Assembly: GCF_017745275.1 (NCBI RefSeq)
Contig: NZ_JAGHZS010000005.1
Span: forward strand, 434,001-498,000
Direction: 5' to 3'
Source: Chitinophaga sp.
Lineage (GTDB): Bacteria > Bacteroidota > Bacteroidia > Chitinophagales > Chitinophagaceae
DNA length: 64,000 bases
The notes below the pieces were generated by a model that was not told the DNA's origin, did not search any database, and worked only from the letters and a program-made list of their open reading frames with translations. Made by a program: the position numbers and the translations under genes. This document shows, one piece after another, positions 35,468-44,500 of this stretch (position 1 is the first letter of the stretch; every line of letters begins with the position of its first letter).

Positions 35468-36411
35468 ATTTAAAATTCCGGCGATTCATTTCAGCAGCAT
35501 ATTAATGCAGTAACCTGAATGAATGCCACAGTAGATTTTGGTTGTTTTAATCATCTTCATGGCGTCATCTCAAAAAAAGTGAGGCATGGTAATCACTGTC
35601 CCTGTTAAACACGGTCTAACGTGATCTCTAAAAAAAGGCGAAAATAACAGTAATTGGGTTAATTTATTAAAATTATTAAATAAAATTAATAACGAAATAA
35701 GGGCAGCCTCTCTCCAATCATTGACCTTCCTTAACATTAAAGCAACCCCTGTTAACCTGCTTTGGAGTGAAGTGGAATTACAAAGACAACCTTTTGTACT
35801 GTTTGTAAGTGCTCGTTGGCTGCCTCCTTTTCGGAGTTTTGTTGCAGGAAATTGATATCAGATCATAACTTTGATGGAAGGAGAGGAACGAATCAGAAAG
35901 AAAAAAAATCAGATGATGAATGAAGTTACTGGAACGTATATTTGTAGCCGTAATGTCCGCCAGGCCTATGAAGAGGTGAGGGCGAATAAGGCAGTGGAAG
36001 AGTGGAGTTATATAATAAATGTCTTTTTGAAAGGTGCTATTGTATTTCTCCGGGAAATCAGTTAGTTTACTGATATACCGCTTGGGTCTTTTTTATAATA
36101 GCGTCCTTTTCTGCCCTGCTGAGAGCTCGTATAATCCCTCTTTTATTATTGGGACCAGGTTTATCCCGCTTCTCATTTTCAATTTCCCGTTTCTTTCTCT
36201 GGCCGGCTATACCGGTAATGTATAAACGACTGATAACACAGGAGGCTATACGCTTCCCGGATACGGCTTCATCTTATCTATTACGCTTGTAATAGATTGG
36301 CAGCCAGATCGGCGCCAGATAATTTTGGTATAATCCGTAATGATATTTCGTATTAATACTACTATTACTATTATTTTTTCTATTAATTTAGGCTGTAATT
36401 AATCCTATTAT
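35468..36411. other. Long intergenic region before the biosynthetic locus
   Basis: This is 944 bp with very low GC patches (around 35640-35700 and 36340-36410). It holds the divergent promoters of the sigma gene and of the gene at 36412. A short reading frame resembling the start of a group II intron reverse transcriptase lies at 35871-36065 and is listed separately. Otherwise no gene, tRNA or clear repeat was found. Confidence 0.5.
35871..36065 (+). pseudogene. Possible remnant of a group II intron reverse transcriptase N-terminus
   Basis: A 64-codon frame contains MNEVTGTYICSRNVRQAYEEV followed by RANK, which resembles the N-terminal helix of group II intron-encoded reverse transcriptases (typically NLxxAYxxVxANKGAxGVDG). 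The similarity stops exactly after ANK: the GAxGVDG motif and all RT motifs are missing, and the frame ends after a hydrophobic stretch. No intron boundary or domain V hairpin was located, so a chance resemblance remains possible. Confidence 0.3.
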
Positions 36412-37578
36412 ATGTTATCCCGCTTCTATGGTGTTGATAGTTATCAGGAGACCTTGCAACAGATATTGAATAATAACCTGTCACTTAACAATACCAAGGT
36501 CAAACGAGTGTTGATATTATATGATGAAGGCAAATTTTTCCTGGGAGACTCTTGTATCACTTTAAGCCGCCTGGCTATTAGCCGGCTTTTTTTTGGAGAA
36601 GAGACAGAAATTGACCTGAATTGTTGCAATAAAGAAGCGCGTGCGTTGTATGGTGCCCTTACAAAAAATAACCCTGCATTTAGCAATGTTACCTGTTTCC
36701 ACTATGACGAAATTGATTATGAGCATTATGATCTTATCATTTGTATGACTATTCATGAGGATCAGTTATTGGGCCTCCTGCACAAGAGAGCGATGCAGGC
36801 AGGAAATCTGGGGCAACTTAGTATATGCATATTTTCTTTTTCCCATTTATTGCTGATTCCACGGCAAGATTCTGCCCTCATTTTTCCTGTCCACCAGGAA
36901 CTGCTCGATTTTTACCAGGGGTATTTAGATAAGCCCCATGAGATCTTTATTGATGAGCCCGAAAAAATCTGGGCGAATAAATGGTTGGCAGCAAAGGGAG
37001 TAGCGCCCAATGATCACCTGTTTATTTTTGTAGATTCTTCTTCCAGTACTATGAAAAATGTGAGCTGGGATGTGTATTTTAATGTTCTGAAATTTTGCCT
37101 GCAGGAAGCCCATCATAAAATATTAATTTTTGATGAAAAAGGAGCCGGCAAGGCGGAATTTTATGGGCAATGGTTATCTGCAACAGAAATGCAACAGGTA
37201 ATTTTCTCTACACAAATGACATTGAGAGAAGATATCAGCCTGTTGGGAGCCGACTGTGTAAAAATGATTTTTGGTCCATGTACCGGATTAATGCACTGCG
37301 CTTCAAGTGTTTACAATCAATTTGTAAATCAGGGAATGCCAATTGAAGAAGTTCCGTTATTAGTTACCTATACCGGCAAATGGGATGCAATGGAGTGGTG
37401 GAGCAACGCGCCACTCATAAACTGCCTGGTAATCAGATTGGTAAATGGAGAAAAACAAATGTTCAGATTAAGTGATCTCAGTGAAAAACAAAAAATCGAT
37501 TTTAGTGACAGATTGCATAGCAATGAATATACAGCTGGAATGCTTGTAGACTTTTTAGAGAGCAATTTGGTAGGATAA
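36412..37578 (+). CDS. GT9 (heptosyltransferase)-like protein
   Basis: The 388-residue product shows the double-Rossmann layout of glycosyltransferase family 9: an N-terminal VKRVLILYDEGKFFLGDSCITLSRLAI (GT9 usually has RxGDxLLxTP here), a middle domain strand HLFIFVDSSSS for the second nucleotide-sugar fold, and a C-terminal signature-like KMIFGPCTGLMHCAS corresponding to GNDSGPMHLAA. The key motifs are diverged, so the donor and even the activity are uncertain. It has no signal peptide and is predicted cytoplasmic. It is the first plus-strand gene before the NRPS locus; 331 bp separate it from the next gene, so it may or may not belong to the cluster. Confidence 0.5.
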   Translation: MLSRFYGVDSYQETLQQILNNNLSLNNTKVKRVLILYDEGKFFLGDSCITLSRLAISRLFFGEETEIDLNCCNKEARALYGALTKNNPAFSNVTCFHYDEIDYEHYDLIICMTIHEDQLLGLLHKRAMQAGNLGQLSICIFSFSHLLLIPRQDSALIFPVHQELLDFYQGYLDKPHEIFIDEPEKIWANKWLAAKGVAPNDHLFIFVDSSSSTMKNVSWDVYFNVLKFCLQEAHHKILIFDEKGAGKAEFYGQWLSATEMQQVIFSTQMTLREDISLLGADCVKMIFGPCTGLMHCASSVYNQFVNQGMPIEEVPLLVTYTGKWDAMEWWSNAPLINCLVIRLVNGEKQMFRLSDLSEKQKIDFSDRLHSNEYTAGMLVDFLESNLVG

Positions 37579-37821
37579 ACCTGTAAGCAAATTAAGAAAG
37601 ACAATTTTTTTTTACTTTAACAAAGTATTATTATTGTTTTTTTAGTGTTTTACTAAACAGTTGTTATCTTAAGTCACATTTAAGAATCTCAAAATATCCG
37701 AAATCCGGTTACGTATTTGTACCCTGTAAAGGATCCTGTTGTAGCGTAGTCTGTATTTATAGTTAGTTGTTACCTTATTTGTTAGATAATGACCCGAAAT
37801 TGATTGTTACATAAAAAGTAG

Positions 37822-37878
37822 TCTCCTATGCATAGTCAGCTAATTTTAGTAGAGTATTATTATAGCTTCTATAGGAGA
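37822..37878 (+). repeat. Inverted repeat in the leader of the orphan response regulator
   Basis: TCTCCTAT (37822-37829) and ATAGGAGA (37871-37878) are perfect inverted copies separated by 41 bases. Inside the loop a second small palindrome, TATAG-CTT-CTATA (37861-37873), overlaps the right arm, so two alternative foldings compete. It lies 31 bp before the ATG at 37910 in an otherwise gene-free 331-bp gap (37579-37909). It could be an operator or a folded leader; neither is demonstrated. Confidence 0.4.
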
Positions 37879-37909
37879 ATTTTTATTTTAACCCATAAAA
37901 ATATCTGCA

Positions 37910-38587
37910 ATGGAATTAATTAATCTGGCTATGGTATATGAACATACTATCTTCCGAAAAGTCTTGAAAGAATATTTCTCCGCAGTAAATATTAATATGG
38001 CGATTCAGACGGCCAACATCAGGGAACTCTTCGAAGGCTTGAAAAAGACACCTATTGACATTCTGTTGCTGGACACACTGGTGATACAGCTAAATGGAAA
38101 GGAAATTATACGTGCCATCAAAGATTCCTATCCCGATATGAAAATATTGGTGCTGTCGCTCGGAGCGGACATGCAGATTATTGTGGAATTGCTGGATTTT
38201 GGTATTCATGGATGCATCTCCAGAGATGATGAACCGGAAGACCTGGTGAAGGCTATACTGTCTGTAGCCAGCAATAAAATATACCGTAATAAATTGTTTA
38301 CCGAAGCACTGTATTATAATAAGGAAAACGTCCTGAATAGTGTAGTCAGTGATAAGAACAACCCGCTCGACAGCAGGGAAAAACAGGTGCTGCAGTTTTT
38401 ATGGGAAGAAAAGAGCAACCGGGAAATAGCAGAAACCCTTTTTCTCAGTGTCCGGTCTATTGAAAAAATCAGACAGGATATGAAAGAGAAACTGAGAGTG
38501 AGATCAACAATAGGCCTGTTGAAGTACGGCATTGATAAAAGAATTATTCAAACGGAAGTTAAAAATACCTATGTAAACACCCTGTAG
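37910..38587 (+). CDS. Orphan NarL-type regulator with degenerate receiver
   Basis: This 225-residue protein has a receiver-like domain (1-125) and a LuxR-type HTH (about 150-210; DSREKQVLQFLWEEKSNREIA, then VRSIEKIRQDMKEKL). Asp55 (LLLDT) is at the phosphoacceptor position, but the acidic pair is replaced by Tyr-Glu (VYEHT, 9-13) and the conserved lysine is Arg105 (GCISRDD). Such changes often go with phosphorylation-independent or ligand-controlled regulators. There is no adjacent kinase. It stands directly upstream of the antiterminator and NRPS genes, so it is a candidate pathway-specific regulator. Confidence 0.85.
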   Translation: MELINLAMVYEHTIFRKVLKEYFSAVNINMAIQTANIRELFEGLKKTPIDILLLDTLVIQLNGKEIIRAIKDSYPDMKILVLSLGADMQIIVELLDFGIHGCISRDDEPEDLVKAILSVASNKIYRNKLFTEALYYNKENVLNSVVSDKNNPLDSREKQVLQFLWEEKSNREIAETLFLSVRSIEKIRQDMKEKLRVRSTIGLLKYGIDKRIIQTEVKNTYVNTL

Positions 38588-38829
38588 AAATCCACGTAGT
38601 TTTTTAGTATAAACCGAATGAATAAATAGTACTTACCCTATTTTCGACCTGAATTTTATGGTTTAATTTGAATCCTGTTAACTATTGAGTAATAAAAATT
38701 GCCGGCAAACACACGCTGTGCATATTTAATTCCCGTTAATTTATTTTTTTTAACTTTTACTGTCATTTTACCCTGAAACGTAAGTCTGTGGCTTACTTTA
38801 GCGATAGCTTTTTGCTCAAAATTCCTGTT
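38588..38829 (+). promoter_or_regulatory. Leader of the antiterminator / NRPS locus with hairpin and ops-like octamer
   Basis: This 242-bp AT-rich leader contains a 5-bp hairpin, GTAAG(TCTGTGG)CTTAC, at 38780-38796. Just after it comes GCGATAGC (38801-38808), 7 of 8 bases identical to the core GCGGTAGC of the enteric ops element read by RfaH, followed by TTTTTGCTC. It ends 21 bp before the ATG of the NusG-type gene. Because the encoded protein is itself an RfaH/UpxY paralogue, this is a plausible recruitment site, but one 8-mer with a mismatch is weak evidence. Confidence 0.3.
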
Positions 38830-39360
38830 ATGAAGAAATTTAATGAAGGTTGGTATGTAGTATATACTAAGCCAAGACATGAAAAAAAAGTTTGTACTGC
38901 ATTAGAAGATCTGGGCATTGGGCATTTTTTTGCCATGATGAAAAAACTAAGAATATGGAGCGATCGCAGGAAATATATAGATACCCCTGTATTTCCTTCC
39001 TACATTTTTATTTACCTGAAAGATCACCAGGAATATTTTAAAGGACTCGATGTGGATGGAGTACTATATTATGTAAGAATGGGTAAAGAAGTTGCAAAAG
39101 TAAATACCGCCATAGTGGACAATCTTAAAGTAATGCTGAATAGCGGAGGCCCCATAGAAGTAACCGAAACTAATTTCATGCCCGGGCAGTTGATGGTTAT
39201 CCAGCAAGGCCCGCTGGCGGGCTTTACCGGAGAAGTAGTGGAGTACAACGGATGTGAAAAGGTACTGGTGCGCGTTCAGTTGTTTCAGCGAAATGTGTTA
39301 ATGTCTTTATCACAGGAATACCTGATGGAAGAGGCATCTGCGTATTCTTCCAGATCTTAA
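38830..39360 (+). CDS. UpxY-type transcription antiterminator (NusG paralogue)
   Basis: Starting at 38830 the protein has 176 residues. The NGN domain begins EGWYVVYTKPRHEKKV and contains the UpxY/RfaH-type segment DTPVFPSYIFIYL; the C-terminal KOW domain has FMPGQLMVIQQGPLAGFTGEV. These NusG paralogues bind RNA polymerase at operon leaders and suppress premature termination; in Bacteroides they control capsule operons. Here it precedes a carbamoyltransferase and NRPS genes (17-bp gap), which suggests it keeps polymerase processive over more than 25 kb. The alternative start at 38788 would add 14 residues unlike the family. Confidence 0.9.
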   Translation: MKKFNEGWYVVYTKPRHEKKVCTALEDLGIGHFFAMMKKLRIWSDRRKYIDTPVFPSYIFIYLKDHQEYFKGLDVDGVLYYVRMGKEVAKVNTAIVDNLKVMLNSGGPIEVTETNFMPGQLMVIQQGPLAGFTGEVVEYNGCEKVLVRVQLFQRNVLMSLSQEYLMEEASAYSSRS

Positions 39361-39377
39361 ATAACAAAAGTTTTTTT

Positions 39378-41465
39378 ATGTCTTTAAAAAGAGACTCCTA
39401 TATCATAGGTTCGGGACTGACACATGATGGCTCCGTTTGTCTGATGAAAAATGGAAGTATTTTAGTAGCAGTGGAAAAGGAAAGAATTACCCGTCTGAAA
39501 CATGATGGACTAAATGATGCAGATGCGATCGACTATTGTCTCCATGCAGCAGGTATTACCCTACACGATATAGACCTGGTGGTGCAAAACTCCAACTACG
39601 GTTTTTTCGAATATGGTAACGGGCATTACCATGGCCCCCGGCATTTTACCTCCACATTGGATGTGCCGGTAGTAACGATCTCTCATCATCTGGCTCATGC
39701 CTACTATGGCATAGGCAGCAGCCCGTACGATCAGTCCGCCGTCCTCGTACTGGATGGCTGCGGAAGCCTTTATGATGAATGCATAGACTTAAAAGATGCA
39801 CTGATTCTGCCGGATAATATTCCTCATGATCTGCTGCATCTGTATGTGGAAAAGGACAGCTTTTATCACTATCATAATAACCAGCTAAGTACCATCTGCA
39901 AGGATTTTTCTCCTTTTGGCCTGGTGCTAAAGGAATATCCAATGCATCCCACTTCTGCCATGCACTCTATTGGCGGTGTATATGCATCTATTACGGCGTA
40001 TTGTTTCGCTAATGGCGATGATACCGGCAAACTCATGGGACTGGCTCCATATGGTAAGCCAGGTGTTTACGATTACTCCATTTTTGAATTGAAAAACGGG
40101 CGGGTATTTGTCAACTACGACTGGATGAAGACCTTCCGGCAACCGGTAAGATCCCAGGCGGATTTCTGGAACAACTTCCAGTACTATGCAGACATTGCGT
40201 ATTGGGCGCAAAAAGAAACGGAAAGGGCTATCCTGTATTTAATCCGCTCCCGGAAAGAACTGACCGATGCGGATAATTTATGTTATACCGGTGGTGTGGC
40301 ATTAAATGCAGTGGCCAACGCAAAAATTCTAAAGGAAAACATATTTAAAAATGTTTACTTCACACCGGCAGCCGGAGATAACGGGTTGGCCATTGGTTGC
40401 GCCTACTACGGCTGGCTGGAAGTGTTGAAAAGGGAAAGGATAAAACATAATGGCAGCTCCTGTTTTGGGAAAGTATATTCCGCCGGTCAGATAAAAACAG
40501 AAATATCAAATTTTGTGCTGCCAGATAAACTATCCGGTAAATTATTTATTGATACCTTTTTTGAACATCTCCCTTTTTTCTTCCGGAAAGAAGAAACAGA
40601 CAAAGAGCAGTTTTGCATGCAGTTTGTCATTTCAGGCGTCGGTAATTTTTCTTTTCTGATAACACCAGGTAAAGTATCAGTGAATGAAGATGCCAGCCTT
40701 CAGGCCGATTGTGTATTTTATGCGGATAGTATTACCTTCATTAATGCTGTCAATGACAGCGCTACATTTTTTAAATCCAAACAAAAAGGGAATACTTTTA
40801 TATTAGGTGATTTCGGATATTTCCTGCGCGTGATCCGAATGGAGGAACTGGTGGCCACCACCCGCAAACTAAGCCAGGAGCAGCCAGCATTTAAAAAGAT
40901 TCATTTCTCGGAAGAAAGCGACGTTTTTGCCGCTACCGCCAGGTTACTGGCAGATGGAAAAGTAATCGGCTGGTTCCAGGATGGTTGCGAATTTGGGCCG
41001 CGGGCACTAGGGAACCGCAGTATCCTGGCTGACCCCAGGAAAGCAGGCGTACAGAAATTTATTAACAACAAAGTAAAGTTTCGGGAAGATTTTCGCCCTT
41101 TTGCACCTGCTGTGTTGAAGGAACATGTTTCCGATTATTTTGAGTTTGAAGGAGACAGCCCTTATATGATTTTAGTAGCCCCTGTAAAACAGGAATGGAA
41201 AGACAAAATTGCCGGCGTAGTACATGTAGACAATTCCTGCAGGATACAAACAGTTACCAGTGAAAGCAGCCCCAAATTTTATCAGCTTATCCGGGAATTT
41301 AAGTCTCTTACAGATATCCCGGTACTATTGAATACCTCTTTCAATAAAAAAGGAATGCCCATTGTTGAAACTCCTTCACAGGCGCTATCTTACTTTTTTG
41401 AATGTGCGCTGGATTGCCTCGTGATCGACAATTATATTATCACCAAAGAATTGAACGAAGCATAA
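39378..41465 (+). CDS. NodU/CmcH-type carbamoyltransferase with inserted SCP2-like domain
   Basis: The 695-residue protein transfers a carbamoyl group from carbamoyl phosphate to a hydroxyl (or amine) through carbamoyl-AMP, as in cephalosporin, novobiocin and tobramycin tailoring. The N-terminal ASKHA domain (8-350) has LTHDGSVCLM, SHHLAHAYYG (102-111), KLMGLAPYGKPG and the CYTGGVALNAVANAK segment (302-316). The C-terminal domain (510-690) has GWFQDGCEFGPRALGNRSIL, FAPAVL and LLNTSFNKKGMPIVE. Between them, residues about 388-500 are extra; this insert reads like an SCP2 sterol-carrier domain (IDTFFEHLP, FVISGVGNFSFLITPGKVSV, LQADCVFYADSITFI, FILGDFGYFLRVIRM). It probably carbamoylates the NRPS product or a precursor. 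Confidence 0.85.
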   Translation: MSLKRDSYIIGSGLTHDGSVCLMKNGSILVAVEKERITRLKHDGLNDADAIDYCLHAAGITLHDIDLVVQNSNYGFFEYGNGHYHGPRHFTSTLDVPVVTISHHLAHAYYGIGSSPYDQSAVLVLDGCGSLYDECIDLKDALILPDNIPHDLLHLYVEKDSFYHYHNNQLSTICKDFSPFGLVLKEYPMHPTSAMHSIGGVYASITAYCFANGDDTGKLMGLAPYGKPGVYDYSIFELKNGRVFVNYDWMKTFRQPVRSQADFWNNFQYYADIAYWAQKETERAILYLIRSRKELTDADNLCYTGGVALNAVANAKILKENIFKNVYFTPAAGDNGLAIGCAYYGWLEVLKRERIKHNGSSCFGKVYSAGQIKTEISNFVLPDKLSGKLFIDTFFEHLPFFFRKEETDKEQFCMQFVISGVGNFSFLITPGKVSVNEDASLQADCVFYADSITFINAVNDSATFFKSKQKGNTFILGDFGYFLRVIRMEELVATTRKLSQEQPAFKKIHFSEESDVFAATARLLADGKVIGWFQDGCEFGPRALGNRSILADPRKAGVQKFINNKVKFREDFRPFAPAVLKEHVSDYFEFEGDSPYMILVAPVKQEWKDKIAGVVHVDNSCRIQTVTSESSPKFYQLIREFKSLTDIPVLLNTSFNKKGMPIVETPSQALSYFFECALDCLVIDNYIITKELNEA

Positions 41466-41591
41466 TTGCCTATATATAACATGGCTTTTTATTACCCGGT
41501 TGGCAAACCGCCATCTGTACGCCTTTAATGCTTTCTATCCGGCCGATTATTGTTTGTACCCTCTTTCTATCACTAAAAATCCTGATTAATC

Positions 41592-44500
41592 ATGAGTTTG
41601 TCCTCAATGCTGATGAGAGCCGCCGCGGCTGATACTGCCGGTGTTACACTCGTTTGCATGAATAATATTGAAGAAACGATTAGCTATAAGTCGTTGTACA
41701 GGCAATCCCTGATGATGTTGGGTCATCTGCAGGAAGCAGGACTGAAAGAAGGAGATGAGCTGGTATTACAAATAGAGGAAAACCGACTTTTTATACCCAT
41801 TTTCTGGGCATGTATCCTGGGAGGAATTATTCCGGTGCCGTTGAATCCCGGAGTGCAGGCAGCGCAGAAAATGAAGCTTTTCAAAGTATGGGGCTATCTT
41901 AACAACCCTTATTTCATCACAGATAGTGGCGCCTTTGAAAAGGCCACGGATTTACTGGATTCGCCGGAAATGTCTGCTGTTGGCAATAGTATCCAGGAAC
42001 GTCGCATTTTTCCGGAAAAATTGTTAAGCGAAGGGAAAGAAGGTATCATGGCTGATTCCAGAGAAGACAGCATCGTTTATATTCAGTTTTCTTCCGGCTC
42101 TACCGGCGATCCCAAAGGGGTTATATTGACCAACGATAACCTGCTTTGTAATATAGAAGATATCATTACATCACTGCAAATATCTGTAGCTGATAAATTA
42201 CTCAGCTGGATGCCTATGACGCATGATATGGGCATGATCGGTTTTTTACTGGCGGGTATTTATATGAATATAGATACAGTTAATATTCCTACCTCACTTT
42301 TTATAAGAAGACCGTTGTTGTGGATGGAAAAAGCAGCAGCGCATGAGGCCAGTGTATTGTATTCTCCCAATTTCGGACTGCAGTATTTCCTCGCCGCCCT
42401 GGATAAGAAAACGGCTTATCAATGGGATTTATCCGGCATAAGAATTATTGTAAATGGTGCGGAGCTGATCTCCGACAACATTTGTAAAACCTTTACCGCC
42501 GCATTGGCGCCTTATGGATTGCGGCAACACGCTATTGTTGCAGCGTATGGACTGGCAGAAGCTGCTGTGGAAGTGTCCACAACGGTACCGGGAACCGCAC
42601 TGAATGCTTATTATCTCCACAGATTACATCTGAATATCGGCGAGGAAATCCAGGTGATTGCTCCTGCAGATCCTGCGGCGGTATGTTTTGTTGAAGTCGG
42701 AATAGCTGCCACCGCCTGTAAGGTCAGGATCTGCAATGATCGTGATCAGGTGCTGGCTGAAAATAAGATGGGGCATATCCAGATAAAAGGACGCAACGTA
42801 ACCCAGGGATACTATAACTATCCCGAAGCCACCAAACGCGTTTTTACAGCAGACGGCTGGTTGAAAACAGGTGATACCGGTTTTTTAATCAATAACCGCC
42901 TGATAGTGGTAGGCCGCATCAAAGATGTTTTTATAATTAACGGCCAAAATTATTATCCGCAGGATATAGAACAGATACTGGTCAGGGCAGGTGTGGCAGA
43001 ACCGGGTAAAATTGTAGCCGTAGGAGGGAGGAACCATCACAACAGCAAAGATGAATTGCTTGTATTTGTGCTATATAAAGGAAATGAAGCTGCTTTCCAG
43101 GCAGTGAGCGACCTGGTAGGCAATATCCTGTGGAAGGCTGTTGGTATTTACGCCGACAGGATATTGCCGGTTAGAAAAATTCCCAAAACCACTAGCGGCA
43201 AAGTGCAAAGGTTTGAGCTATGGAACAGGTATATTTCCGGTGAATTTAATATTGATCACGGAGATGCCCGCATTGGTGGCACTTCATCTCCGGGAACTGT
43301 TTCCTCCGAATGGCTGGCCGCAACAGTAGTGGCTTTACTAGGCGATAATAGCATTACCCCACAAACGGATCTGCTGGAATATGGCATCAATAGTCTTACA
43401 GCCATGCGCTTTGTAGCAAGGATAAAACAAAAAACAGGTTTGTCATTGCCGGTGGAAGCAATCTTCAGATTACGTACCATTGAAAGTATCCGGCAGCAAC
43501 TGGCAACAGCTGCAATAGATAATGTCTATCCACCTTTAAAACAGGGAAACACCCTTTTGCAGCGGAGCCTAACTACAGGGCAGGAACGCATTTTCATGGA
43601 GTACCTGTTGAACGAAGATAGCTCGGGGTACAACCTGCCGGTGATCTATGATGTAAAAGGCGCATTGCAATGGCCATCTATTCATAAAGCTTTCCGGCTG
43701 TTGGTAGAGAAGTACACGACGCTGCGCACTTCCTTCAAAATAACCGCTGATCGTCCGGAACAGGTTATCCACGAATACCACGATGACTTATTTAATCCAG
43801 AATATACTGATCTGAGGTCAGTGCCGGATCCCGAAAGCGTATTGGAGGAAATCAGTAGTGCTTTTATTAGCAAGCCATTTGACCTGCGGATTCCTTCACA
43901 GCTAAGAGTGAATGTGATACAAACAGGAAAGGCATCTTACCGTATCGTGTTCGTAATACATCATATCCTGGTTGATGGCTGGTCATTAGCATTGCTCTGT
44001 GAAGAATTGTCGGCACTCTATAATCAACTGGCGCAGGGAAATGACAGCATTGATGCAGGGAGGGCCGCTTTTCAATATAACGATTACGTGGTATGGCAAC
44101 AGGACCTTGAGCAAAGCTACATTTTCAGTCAGCATAAAAAGTATTGGCTGCATGAACTGGAAGAGTTACCGGAACCTGTTCCCCTGTTTCCTGTTAAACT
44201 CAGCGGCGCCACCATATTATCCGGGAAAATAAGCACACAAAGATATTGCCTGGACGCAACGGAAGTAGCGCAGTTGAAAACGTTGGCCCAAAAGCATCAT
44301 ACTTCTCCTTTTACTGTAATAATTACACTCATCAACATTATTGCACACCGGTATTCCCGGGAAACAGATATCACCATTGGATTCGAAGTAGCCGGCCGTA
44401 TCCTGGAGGAAATGGAGGATATAATTGGTTATATGCTGAATACGCTTTGCCTGCGGGTAGAAGTGGAAGGAACCACTTCTTTTTCAGACCAGCTGGAAAT

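Noticed and set aside
41466..41591. Separate strong promoter before the FAAL-NRPS gene
   Set aside because: No TTG(N19-21)TAnnTTTG pair at proper spacing could be found; read-through from the antiterminator leader is the simpler view, though a weak promoter is not excluded.
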